Of a stretch of DNA of 64,000 nucleotides, positions 55,104 to 63,503 are shown piece after piece (the first letter of the stretch is position 1; each line of letters opens with the position of its first letter). The position numbers and the translations under genes are program-made. Location: assembly GCA_964631945.1 (NCBI GenBank), contig CAZWAY010000029.1, positions 1-64,000 on the forward strand, in the 5' to 3' direction. Source of the DNA: JABFRZ01 sp964631945. GTDB lineage: Bacteria > Planctomycetota > UBA1135 > GCA-002686595. Under the pieces are notes generated by a model. It was not told where the DNA came from and ran no database searches. It worked only from the letters and a program-made list of their open reading frames with translations.

Positions 55104-55109
55104 TATCCT
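55104..55109 (+). promoter_or_regulatory. TANNNT -10-like box upstream of hemA
   Basis: TATCCT ends 11 bases before the hemA ATG, without a Shine-Dalgarno sequence. Transcription would begin within about five bases of the start codon and drive the hemA-hemCD-hemB-hemL-kinase-regulator operon. Confidence 0.4.
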
Positions 55110-55120
55110 CTCCGATCCAG

Positions 55121-56371
55121 ATGGAACGCGTGGCCATCGCGGGGCTCTCCCTCCACCAGACCGACGTCGAGGGACTCGAGCGCGTGAAGCGCGCCCTGGC
55201 CGCGCTCGAACAGCCGCCGGCCAAGGCGCTGGCCGACCACCTGGGGGCCTCGGAGGCCGTGCTGCTCTCGACCTGCAACCGCCTCGAGTTCGTGTTCGCG
55301 CGCGAGAACGGGCACGCGCCCGCGCGCGAGGACCGCGCGGCGCTGGTGGCGGTGCTCGGCCTCGCTCCGGCGGACGCCGAGCGCCTGTTCCTGCACACGG
55401 GACGGGCCGCGGCGCGGCACCTGTTCCGCGTGGCCGCCTCGCTCGACTCGCTGGTCCTGGGCGAGGACCAGATCCTCGCGCAGGTGCGCGCGGCCCACGC
55501 CGAGGCCCAGGCCGTCGGCCTGACCGGGCGCATGCTCGGCACGCTGTTCGAAGAAGCCGTCCAGCTCGGCAAGCGCGTGCGCACGCACACCGATCTCGCG
55601 CGCCATCCGGTCTCGGTCGTGAGCCTGGGCGTGGCCTTCCTGCTCGAGCGCCTGGAGGGCCTCCCCGCCGCGCGCATCGCCGTGATCGGCGCCGGCGCGA
55701 CCGGGGCCCACGCGGCGCGCGTGCTGGCGGCCGCCGGGCGCACGCCGAGCTTCGTGGTCAACCGCTCGCGCGCGCGCGCCCAGGCGCTGGCGGACGAGCT
55801 GGGCGCGCGCGTCCTGGAGCTGGAGGCGCTGCGCGCGGGAGCCGAACCGCTCGACGCGCTGGTCTCGGCCACCAGCGCGGCGACGCCCGTGCTCGACGCC
55901 GCGGCGCTGCGACGCCTGGCCGCGCGCACGCCGGGAGGCCGGCCGCTCGTGGCCGCGGACCTCGCGCTGCCGCGCGACCTCGAACCGTGCGACGACCCGC
56001 GCCTGGCCGTGATCGACCTCGAGACGCTGCGCACGCGGGCCGAGGAGAACCGCCAGAAGCGCGCCGCCGCCGCGGCCCAGGCCGAGCTGCTGGTCGAGGA
56101 GCAGCTGGCGCACCTCTTCCGCGAGCGCGGGGTCGAGGCCGTGACGGGTTCCTACTCGGCCGTGGCCCAGCGCGCGCGCGAGGCCTTCGAGCTCGAGCTC
56201 ACGCGCCTCGGCGAGGGACGCCTGGCGCACCTCTCCCAGCGCGACCGCCAGGCGGTCGAGCGCTGGGCGCGCACGGCCTTCGGACGCATCGCGCACGTGC
56301 CCTTCCGGGCGCTCAAGGACCTGGCGCGCACCGATTCCCTGCCGCAGGCCGAATGGGAGGGCCTGGAGTGA
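55121..56371 (+). CDS. hemA: Glutamyl-tRNA reductase
   Basis: 416 residues from the ATG at 55121. The catalytic cysteine is C52 in LSTCNRLEF; LVLGEDQILAQVR and the NADPH-binding stretch AVIGAGATGAHAARVL with VNRSRARA follow, then VAADLALPRDLEP and a helical dimerisation tail. It reduces glutamyl-tRNA(Glu) to glutamate-1-semialdehyde, the first committed step of the C5 pathway. First gene of the heme operon; its stop overlaps the start of the hemC-hemD fusion (GTGA). Confidence 0.97.
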   Translation: MERVAIAGLSLHQTDVEGLERVKRALAALEQPPAKALADHLGASEAVLLSTCNRLEFVFARENGHAPAREDRAALVAVLGLAPADAERLFLHTGRAAARHLFRVAASLDSLVLGEDQILAQVRAAHAEAQAVGLTGRMLGTLFEEAVQLGKRVRTHTDLARHPVSVVSLGVAFLLERLEGLPAARIAVIGAGATGAHAARVLAAAGRTPSFVVNRSRARAQALADELGARVLELEALRAGAEPLDALVSATSAATPVLDAAALRRLAARTPGGRPLVAADLALPRDLEPCDDPRLAVIDLETLRTRAEENRQKRAAAAAQAELLVEEQLAHLFRERGVEAVTGSYSAVAQRAREAFELELTRLGEGRLAHLSQRDRQAVERWARTAFGRIAHVPFRALKDLARTDSLPQAEWEGLE

Positions 56372-58008
56372 AGCTGCGGCTCGGGACGCGCGGCTCGGAC
56401 CTCGCGCTGTGGCAGGCGCGGCACGTGGCCGCCCTGCTCGGGCGCGCCGGCCACGAGGTTCGGATCCTCGTGCTCGAGACGCGCGGCGACCGGATCGACG
56501 ACGTGCCGCTGCAGACGCTCGAGGGCAAGGGCTTCTTCACCACCGAGATCGAGGCGGCTCTGCTCGAGGAGCGCATCGACCTGGCCGTGCACAGCCACAA
56601 GGACCTGCCGAGCGCGATGACCGAGGGCCTGGTGATCGCGGCCGTGCCGCCGCGCGCCGCGCCCGAGGAGCGTCTCCTGATCGCGCCCGCCGCGCACGCG
56701 CCCGCGGGCGCCTTCCTGCCGCTGGTGCGCGGCGCGCGCGTGGGCACCAGCGCGCCACGCCGCACCGCGCAGCTGGCCGCGCTGCGCGCCGACCTCCAGC
56801 TCCTGGCGCTGCGCGGCAACGTGCCCACGCGCGTGCGGCGCCTGCGCGAGGGCCGCTACGACGCGATCGTGCTGGCCGCGGCCGGCCTCGACCGGCTCGC
56901 GCTCGACCTCTCCGGGCTGGTGGTGCACACGTTCGCCCGCGACGAACTCGTGCCCGCGCCCGGGCAGGGCGCGCTGGCGGTGCAGACGCGCGCGCGCGAT
57001 CTCGAGCTGCGCGCGGTGTGTGCCGAGGTGCTGGCCGATCCCGAGGCGGCGAGCACGGTCGCCGCCGAGCGCGCGCTGCTGGTGGCGCTCGGCGGCGGCT
57101 GCAACCTGCCGCTCGGCGTGGCGCTGCGGCGCGAGGCCGAGCGCAGCTGGCGCGTCACGGCCTTCCTCGGCGCAGGGGTTCCGCTGCCCGAGCATCCCGC
57201 GCGCTGGTGCCAGGCGCACGGCCCCGATCCCGACGCGGCCGTGGCCGCGGCCGGCGCGCTGCTGACGGCCGGACGCGCGACCGGCCAGGGGCCGCTGGCG
57301 GGCTTGCGCGTCGCGCTCACGGGCACGCGCGACTCGGCCGCCGAACTCTCGGCGCGACTCACGACCCTGGGGGCGCTCGTGACGCGCGAGGAGGCGCTCG
57401 AGATCGAGGACCTGCCGGCGCCCACGCTCGGCGCGCGCCTGGCGGCGCTCGCGCGCGGCGACGCGCTGGTGCTCACGAGCTCCAATGCGGCCCGCCGGCT
57501 GCGCGGCCTGGCGCCCGCGCCGGGCGTGCGCGTCGCGGCCGTGGGCCAGGCCAGCGCGCGCGCCCTGGCCGAGGTCGGGCTGGTGCCCGAGCTCGTGGGC
57601 GCGGCCGGGGCCCAGGCGCTGGCGCGCGCGCTCGCGCTCGCCCCGGGCGCGCGCGTCCTGTTCCCGTGCGCCGAGAGCGCGCGCGCGGAGCTGGAGACCG
57701 AGCTGGGCGCGCACGGCGTGCAGGTCGAACGCCTCGTGCTGTACCGCACGCGCCCCCGGGAGTTCGAATGGCAGGCCGAGGTCGACGTGCGCCTCTACCT
57801 GAGTCCCTCGGCGGTCGCGGCCGCCGGCGCGCACGAGCGCGCGCGCCCAGGCCAGGCGCGGCGTTTGGCGCTGGGCCCGTCCACGGCCGCGGCCCTGAGC
57901 GCGGCCGGCCTGGCGCACGAGTGCGCCGCCAGCACCGACCCCGAGGACGTGCTGGCGCTGCTTGCGCGCGCACGCCCCGCGCCCACCCGACTGGAGAGCC
58001 ACGCATGA
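56368..58008 (+). CDS. hemCD: Fused porphobilinogen deaminase-uroporphyrinogen III synthase
   Basis: 546 residues from a GTG that overlaps the hemA stop. Residues 1-305 are HemC: LRLGTRGSDLALWQA, LAVHSHKDLPSA, GTSAPRRTAQL, APGQGALAVQ, and the dipyrromethane-anchoring C245 in GGGCNLPLG. After a short linker HemD follows (about 310-546): LAGLRVALTGTRDSAAELSARL, LTSSNAARRL, LYRTRP and LSPSAV. The first half builds hydroxymethylbilane from four porphobilinogens and the second closes and inverts it to uroporphyrinogen III, so fusion may channel the unstable intermediate. Confidence 0.95.
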   Translation: MKLRLGTRGSDLALWQARHVAALLGRAGHEVRILVLETRGDRIDDVPLQTLEGKGFFTTEIEAALLEERIDLAVHSHKDLPSAMTEGLVIAAVPPRAAPEERLLIAPAAHAPAGAFLPLVRGARVGTSAPRRTAQLAALRADLQLLALRGNVPTRVRRLREGRYDAIVLAAAGLDRLALDLSGLVVHTFARDELVPAPGQGALAVQTRARDLELRAVCAEVLADPEAASTVAAERALLVALGGGCNLPLGVALRREAERSWRVTAFLGAGVPLPEHPARWCQAHGPDPDAAVAAAGALLTAGRATGQGPLAGLRVALTGTRDSAAELSARLTTLGALVTREEALEIEDLPAPTLGARLAALARGDALVLTSSNAARRLRGLAPAPGVRVAAVGQASARALAEVGLVPELVGAAGAQALARALALAPGARVLFPCAESARAELETELGAHGVQVERLVLYRTRPREFEWQAEVDVRLYLSPSAVAAAGAHERARPGQARRLALGPSTAAALSAAGLAHECAASTDPEDVLALLARARPAPTRLESHA

Positions 58009-58976
58009 GGATCCGTCCCCGCCGCCTGCGCCGCACCCCGCTGCTGCGCGAAGCCCTGGCCGAGACGCGCATCGCGCCCGCGCAGCTCGTGCAGCCGCAC
58101 TTCGTGCTCCCCGGCGCGAACGAGCGCAGCGCCATCGCCTCGATGCCGGGCATCGAGCGCATGGGCACGAAGCTCCTGCTCGAGCGCGTCGGCGCCGACC
58201 TCGAGCTCGGCCTCGCCACCGTGCTGCTGTTCGGGCTGTACGAGCACAAGGACGCGCTGGCCTCGGCCGCGCGCGCGGCCGACGGCCTGGTGCCGCGCGC
58301 CGTGCGCGCGCTGCGCGCGGCCTTCGGCGAGCGCCTGACGATCGTCACCGACGTGTGCCTGTGCGGCTCGACCGACCACGGCCACTGCGGCGTGCTCGAG
58401 CACGGCCACGTGCGGAACGACGCGACCCTGCCGCTGCTGGCCGAGATGGCCGTGGCGCACGCGCGCGCCGGGGCCGACGTGGTCGCCCCCAGCGACATGA
58501 TGGACGGACGCGTGGCGGCCATCCGCGACGCGCTCGACCATGCGGGCTTCGAGGACACCGCGATCCTCTCCTACTCGACCAAGTTCGCCTCGGCCTTCTA
58601 CGGACCCTTCCGCGAGGCCGCCTCGTCGGCCCCCAAGGCCGGCGACCGGCGCGCCTACCAGCTCGACCCGCGCAACCTGCGCGAGGCCGTGCGCGAGAGC
58701 GCGCTGGACGAGGCCGAGGGTGCCGACCTGCTGATGGTCAAGCCCGCGCTGGCCTACCTGGACGTGATCGCCGCGATCCGCGCCGCGAGCGCCCTGCCGC
58801 TGGCGGCCTACAACGTCTCGGGCGAGTACAGCATGGTCAAGGCCGCCGCGGCCCAGGGCTGGGTCGAGGAGCGCGTGGTCGTGCCCGAGATCCTGCGCTC
58901 GATGGTGCGCGCGGGCGCCGACCTGGTGATCAGCTACCATGGGCGCGAGGCGCTGCAGCACGGCTGGATCGCCTGA
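58005..58976 (+). CDS. hemB: Delta-aminolevulinic acid dehydratase (porphobilinogen synthase)
   Basis: 323 residues, ATG overlapping the hemCD stop (ATGA). The Schiff-base lysine is K246 in LLMVKPALAYLD and the second active-site lysine K193 in YSTKFASAFYGPFR. C118, C120 and C128 (CLCGSTDHGHC) are the catalytic zinc ligands, so the enzyme is of the zinc-dependent type. It joins two 5-aminolevulinates into porphobilinogen. Confidence 0.97.
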   Translation: MRIRPRRLRRTPLLREALAETRIAPAQLVQPHFVLPGANERSAIASMPGIERMGTKLLLERVGADLELGLATVLLFGLYEHKDALASAARAADGLVPRAVRALRAAFGERLTIVTDVCLCGSTDHGHCGVLEHGHVRNDATLPLLAEMAVAHARAGADVVAPSDMMDGRVAAIRDALDHAGFEDTAILSYSTKFASAFYGPFREAASSAPKAGDRRAYQLDPRNLREAVRESALDEAEGADLLMVKPALAYLDVIAAIRAASALPLAAYNVSGEYSMVKAAAAQGWVEERVVVPEILRSMVRAGADLVISYHGREALQHGWIA

Positions 58977-58982
58977 GGACCG

Positions 58983-60302
58983 ATGAGCCAGGAGCGAACC
59001 AGCGCCGAGCGTGCGAGCCAGGACTGGCAGCGCGCCGAGCGCGTCATGCCGGGTGGGGTCTCGAGTCCGGTGCGCGCCTTCCGCGCGGTCGGCGGCGCGC
59101 CGCCGGTGATCGCCAGCGCGCGCGGCGCCGAGCTGTGCGACACGCGCGGCCACCGCTACCTCGATTTGGTCGGCTCGTGGGGTCCGCTGATCCTCGGCCA
59201 CGCCCATCCGGCCGTGCTCGAGGCCGTGGCGCGCGCGGCGCGCGACGGACTCTCCTTCGGCGCGACCTGCGCGCGCGAGATCGAGCTGGCCGAGCGCGTG
59301 CTCGCGCGCTACCCCGGCTTCGAGCGCGTGCGCTTCGTCTCGACCGGCACCGAGGCCGTGATGAGCGCCATCCGCCTGGCGCGCGGCGCCACCGGGCGCG
59401 CGCGCATCCTCAAGTTCGACGGCTGCTACCACGGGCACTCCGACGGCCTGCTGGTGAAGGGCGGCTCGGGCCTGGCGACCTTCGGCCAGCCGGACTCGGC
59501 CGGCGTGCCGCCCGAGGTCGCCGCGCTGACCGAGGTCCTGCCGCTGGACGACGAGGCGGCGCTGGAGGAGCTCTTCGCGCGCCGCGGGAGCGAGCTGGCG
59601 GCCGCGCTGATCGAGCCGCTGCCCGCCAATTCGGGGCTGCTGGTGCAGCGCCGCGACTTCCTGGTCAAGCTGCGCGAGCTCACCCGGCGCCACGGCGCGC
59701 TGCTGATCTTCGACGAGGTCATCTCGGGCTTCCGCGTCGCGCCCGGCGGCATGACCGAGCTGACCGGCATCACGCCCGACCTGGTCACGCTCGGCAAGAT
59801 CCTGGGCGGCGGCATGCCGGCCGCGGCCTACCTCGGCCGGGCCGCGCTGATGGAGCAGCTCGCGCCCAACGGCCCGGTGTACCAGGCCGGCACGCTGTCC
59901 GGGAATCCCGTGGCCATGGCGGCCGGGATCGCCACCCTGGGCGCCCTGGCGGAAACGGGCACCTACGAGCGCCTGGAACGGCTCGGCGCCGAGTTCGAGC
60001 GCGAGCTCGTGCGCGTGCTGCAACGCGCGCACGAGCCGGCCGTGGTCGTGCGCGTGGGCTCGATCCTGTGGCTGGCGTTGCAGCGCGGCCCCGCGCCGCG
60101 CGCCTGGAGCCAGGTCGACAAGGGCGCCGCGCCGCGCTACGCCGCGCTGCACCGCGAGCTCCTGGCGCGCGGCGTGTGGCTCGCGCCCTCGGCCTTCGAG
60201 GTCGCCTTCCTCTCGCTGGCGCACACCTCGGCGCACGTGGCCACGCTCGTCCAGGCGCTCGAGCAAGCCCTGGCGGCGAAGAGCGGCGTCGCCGCGCGGT
60301 GA
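58983..60302 (+). CDS. hemL: Glutamate-1-semialdehyde 2,1-aminomutase
   Basis: 439 residues, starting six bases after hemB. It is a class III PLP aminotransferase: VMPGGVSSPVRAF at the start, VSTGTEAVMSAIRLARG, FDGCYHGHSDGLLVKGGSG, LIFDEVISGFR with the PLP aspartate, and the PLP lysine K272 in TLGKILGGGMPAAAY. It converts glutamate-1-semialdehyde into 5-aminolevulinate, the step between HemA and HemB. Fourth gene of the heme operon. Confidence 0.97.
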   Translation: MSQERTSAERASQDWQRAERVMPGGVSSPVRAFRAVGGAPPVIASARGAELCDTRGHRYLDLVGSWGPLILGHAHPAVLEAVARAARDGLSFGATCAREIELAERVLARYPGFERVRFVSTGTEAVMSAIRLARGATGRARILKFDGCYHGHSDGLLVKGGSGLATFGQPDSAGVPPEVAALTEVLPLDDEAALEELFARRGSELAAALIEPLPANSGLLVQRRDFLVKLRELTRRHGALLIFDEVISGFRVAPGGMTELTGITPDLVTLGKILGGGMPAAAYLGRAALMEQLAPNGPVYQAGTLSGNPVAMAAGIATLGALAETGTYERLERLGAEFERELVRVLQRAHEPAVVVRVGSILWLALQRGPAPRAWSQVDKGAAPRYAALHRELLARGVWLAPSAFEVAFLSLAHTSAHVATLVQALEQALAAKSGVAAR

Positions 60303-60306
60303 ACGC

Positions 60307-61284
60307 GTGGTGAAGACCCGCCGCGCGCTGCTCCTGTACGGGGTTGTGGTCGGGACCCTGGCGCTGATGCTCTCCTGGTGGGTCGTGTTCTTCGTGCGCC
60401 AGGGCACGGTGCTGGTCGAGCGCGCCAACCGTGCGGGCGCGGCCCTCAGCGCGGCCCAGGCCGAGGCCGTGCGCGACGCGGCGCACCTCAGCCTGCGCAT
60501 GTTCCTGGCCGAGGGCGCGTTCCTGTTCCTGGCCTTCGTGGCCGGGGTCGTGCTGATGCTGCGCGCGATGCGGCGCGAGGTCGTGCTGGCGCGCCAGCAG
60601 CGCGAGTTCCTCTCGGCCGTGACGCACGAGCTGCGCACGCCGCTCTCCTCGGCCAGCCTGGCGATCCAGAGCCTGGCGCTCGGCCGCGTGGGCCCCGAGA
60701 AGCAGGCGCGCTACCTGGCCAACGCGCAGGCCGACCTGACGCGCCTGTCGGAGCTGGTCGAGCGCGTGCTGGAGTCCTCGCGCGTCTCCAGCGGGCGCCT
60801 ACGCCTGGTGCTGGAGCGCCTCGACCTGGCGGAGTTCGTGAACACGCACGCGCGCGGCCTGGGGGCCGAGGTCGCGCCCGAACTGGAGCTCGAGCTGGCC
60901 GCGCCTGCGCCCGTCCTGGTGCAGGCCGACGCCACGGCGCTGGAGACGATCCTGCGCAACCTGCTCGTCAACGCCGCCAAGTACGCGTCCGACCCGGGCC
61001 GCGTGCGCCTCACGGTCGCACGCCTGGGGCGCGTGGCGCGCCTGGCCGTACGCGACTTCGGCCCGGGGGCGAGCGGCGATCCGGCGCGCCTGTTCGAGCC
61101 CTTCGTGCGTGGCGACGGTCCGCTGGTGAAGAACCGGCCGGGCGTGGGCCTCGGGTTGTACCTGGTGGCCGAACTGGTGCAGGGGATGGCCGGAGAGGTC
61201 GCGGCCCGCAACGTCGCCGAGGGCGGCGGCTTCGAGGTCGAGGTGCGCCTGCCGGTCACGGATGACGCACCCGCTACGGCCTGA
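60307..61284 (+). CDS. Membrane sensor histidine kinase
   Basis: 325 residues from GTG 60307 (or the GTG three bases later), four bases after hemL. Two membrane helices (about residues 8-31 and 65-85) enclose a sensor loop of only 33 residues. HisKA has H107 in SAVTHELRTPLSSA; the HATPase has LLVNAAKYA, FGPGASG and GVGLGLYLVAEL. The very small periplasmic part suggests sensing within the membrane or via a partner. It is coupled by position to the response regulator that follows and to heme biosynthesis upstream. Confidence 0.92.
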   Translation: MVKTRRALLLYGVVVGTLALMLSWWVVFFVRQGTVLVERANRAGAALSAAQAEAVRDAAHLSLRMFLAEGAFLFLAFVAGVVLMLRAMRREVVLARQQREFLSAVTHELRTPLSSASLAIQSLALGRVGPEKQARYLANAQADLTRLSELVERVLESSRVSSGRLRLVLERLDLAEFVNTHARGLGAEVAPELELELAAPAPVLVQADATALETILRNLLVNAAKYASDPGRVRLTVARLGRVARLAVRDFGPGASGDPARLFEPFVRGDGPLVKNRPGVGLGLYLVAELVQGMAGEVAARNVAEGGGFEVEVRLPVTDDAPATA

Positions 61285-61324
61285 GCCCTGGATCCGCCGC
61301 GCAGGCGGCGCCACACTCCGCGCC

Positions 61325-62017
61325 ATGCCCGAACGCTTGCTGCTGGTCGAGGACGAGGCCCACCTGGCCGAGGTCATCGCCGACAACCTCGAGCTCGAGG
61401 GCTACGCGGTCGAGGTCGTGGGCGACGGCCTGCAGGCGCTCGAGCGCGTGCGCGCCGAGGCGCCGGCGCTGGTGCTCCTGGACGTGATGCTGCCGGGCCT
61501 GGACGGCTTCGAGGTGTGCGAGCGCCTGCGCGCGGAGGGCTGCGAGGTGCCGGTGCTGTTCCTGACGGCGCGCAACGAGAACGAGGACCGCGTGCGCGGG
61601 CTCGAGCTGGGCGGCGACGACTACCTCGGCAAGCCCTTCGACCTGCGCGAGCTGATCCTGCGCGTGCGCGCGATCCTCAAGCGCTCGCAGTGGTTCCGCG
61701 AGCCGTCGCGCGCGGGCGAGCGCCTGGTGCTGGGCGAGGGCGTGGTGGACTTCCGCACCTTCACCGCGGTGGTGGGCGGACGCGAGACCAAGCTCTCCAC
61801 CAAGGAGACCATGATCCTGCGCTGCCTGGCGGAGCGCGCGGGCGAGGTCGTGTCGCGCGCGGAGATCCTGGACCGCGTGTGGGGCTACGACGCCTTCCCC
61901 ACCACGCGCACGATCGACAACTTCGTGGTGCGCCTGCGGCGGATCCTCGAGCCGGATCCGGCCGAGCCCCGATACCTGCACACGATCCGCGGGACCGGCT
62001 ACCGCCTGACGCCGTAG
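61325..62017 (+). CDS. OmpR/PhoB-type response regulator
   Basis: 230 residues from the ATG at 61325; an ATG at 61262 would overlap the kinase stop by 23 bases. The receiver has the acidic pair in LVEDEAHL, phospho-acceptor D53 in LLDVMLPGLDG, and the lysine in YLGKPFDL. The C-terminal winged helix (LSTKETMILRCLAERAGEVV, TRTIDNFVVRLRRILEPD, IRGTGYRLTP) is canonical. It is the likely partner of the kinase upstream. Confidence 0.95.
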   Translation: MPERLLLVEDEAHLAEVIADNLELEGYAVEVVGDGLQALERVRAEAPALVLLDVMLPGLDGFEVCERLRAEGCEVPVLFLTARNENEDRVRGLELGGDDYLGKPFDLRELILRVRAILKRSQWFREPSRAGERLVLGEGVVDFRTFTAVVGGRETKLSTKETMILRCLAERAGEVVSRAEILDRVWGYDAFPTTRTIDNFVVRLRRILEPDPAEPRYLHTIRGTGYRLTP

Positions 62018-62033
62018 GCGCGCGGCCGGCGAC

Positions 62034-63503
62034 TCACTCGGCGCGCGGCGCCGACGAGGAGGGCCGCGGCACGCTCGCCTCGGAGGGCGGCGCGGGCGGT
62101 GCATCGGGGGCGGGCGCCAGCGCCGCGCGCGTGCCCACCAGGTGTCCGAGGTCGAAGGGCTGGCCGCCGCGCTCGCCCGCGAGGCGCAGGTCGAGCGCAC
62201 CGCTCGGGAGCGCGAGCGTGCCCACGAGCTCGAGCCAGCCGTCCGCCAGCGGGAGACGCAGGGGAGCGTACGCGAGCACGCCGTCCTGCAGGTCGAGCTC
62301 GAGGCGCGCACCCTCGAAGCGGACCTCGGCCGGTTGCGCGCTCGCGAGCCGCGCGGCGACGCCGGGCGCGAGCCGGGCGCGTCCGCGCGCGGGCACCAGC
62401 ACCAGCTGGCCGGAGAGCGCGCGCCAGTCACCCCCCAGCGGCCAGCGCGCGCGCGCGAGGCGCAGTTCGTGGCGCGCGCTCCCGTCCTCGCACTCGATGG
62501 CCGTCAGCACCGGCACGAGGCGCGCCAGGAGCTCGTTGCCCTCGGCGCAGTCGAGGCCGAGCTCGAACGAGCCCGCTTCGGCGAGCACGGAATCGCCCTC
62601 GAGCACGCCCTCGAGCCCGAGGCTCGCGGGTCCATCGACGGCGCGCAGCGCCACGCGCTCGCCGTCCTGCTGCCAGGTCAGCTGGTCGACGCGCTCGCCC
62701 GCGAACGGCGCGAGCGGCTCGAAGGCCGCGACCAGGAGGCCCGCCAGCGCGCTCGGCAGGCCCTCGAGCGTGAGCGCGCTGCGCCACGGTCCGGGGCGCC
62801 CCGACTCACGGCGGACGAACTCCAGACGCGCGTGCGCCGGCTCGCCCGGGCCGGCCTCCGGCCCGCCCGCCAGCGTGAGGCGCGTCTCCGTGGGCCCCCA
62901 CAGCAGCGTGCCGCGCAGCACGATCCCGTCGAGCGAGCGCTCGCGCCCGAGCCCGTCCGCGTAGCGCAGGCGCTCGATCGAGAGCTCGAGCTCGAACTCG
63001 AGCGGCTGGTCGCTCGCCAGGCCGCTGCGCCGCTCGGAGACGGTGGCGGAAACGTCGCGCTCGCGCGCGCTCAGGGCGCGCGCGAGGTTCGTGCGCCCGT
63101 GCGCGTCGCGCTCGAGGCGCAGGCTCGCGACTCGGATCTCCACCGGACCGTAGTGGCTCGTGCCACCCGAGTCGCCGCCGTGGAACTCGGAGAACGAGGG
63201 CGCGCGCAGCGCCGCGCGCAGCACCTCCTCGCCCTCCGGATCGCGCAGGATCACGCTGTCGATGCGCTGCGGACCGTAGAACGAGCCGACCCAGGCATCG
63301 GCGAGCTCGAGGCTCCCGAGGTGGCGCTCCCCGAACCATTCCTCCGCCAGTCGATCCGCCAGGCGTCCCCCCGCGGGCGGCAGGAGCAGCACGAACACCG
63401 CCGCGGCTCCGAGCACGAAGGCCAGACAGCCCAGCGGGCCCTTGACCAGGCAGGTGAAGAGGCGCGACCCGCGCCGCGGCGGGTCTCCGGGGGCGGTGCT
63501 CAA
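62034..63503 (-). CDS. AsmA-like membrane-anchored protein
   Basis: 489 residues from a TTG at 63503 that overlaps the TGA of the AlgH gene (TTGA). A membrane helix lies at about residues 22-43 (LGCLAFVLGAAAVFVLLLPP). The rest is a long beta-rich region with IDSVILRDPEGEEVLRAALRAPSF near the start and LELVGTLALPSGALDLRLAG near the end, as in AsmA-like inner-membrane-anchored proteins. It resembles in style the 1,413-residue protein at the other end of the window, but no closer relationship can be shown by eye. Role in outer-membrane lipid handling is an inference. Confidence 0.72.
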   Translation of the reverse strand: MSTAPGDPPRRGSRLFTCLVKGPLGCLAFVLGAAAVFVLLLPPAGGRLADRLAEEWFGERHLGSLELADAWVGSFYGPQRIDSVILRDPEGEEVLRAALRAPSFSEFHGGDSGGTSHYGPVEIRVASLRLERDAHGRTNLARALSARERDVSATVSERRSGLASDQPLEFELELSIERLRYADGLGRERSLDGIVLRGTLLWGPTETRLTLAGGPEAGPGEPAHARLEFVRRESGRPGPWRSALTLEGLPSALAGLLVAAFEPLAPFAGERVDQLTWQQDGERVALRAVDGPASLGLEGVLEGDSVLAEAGSFELGLDCAEGNELLARLVPVLTAIECEDGSARHELRLARARWPLGGDWRALSGQLVLVPARGRARLAPGVAARLASAQPAEVRFEGARLELDLQDGVLAYAPLRLPLADGWLELVGTLALPSGALDLRLAGERGGQPFDLGHLVGTRAALAPAPDAPPAPPSEASVPRPSSSAPRAE

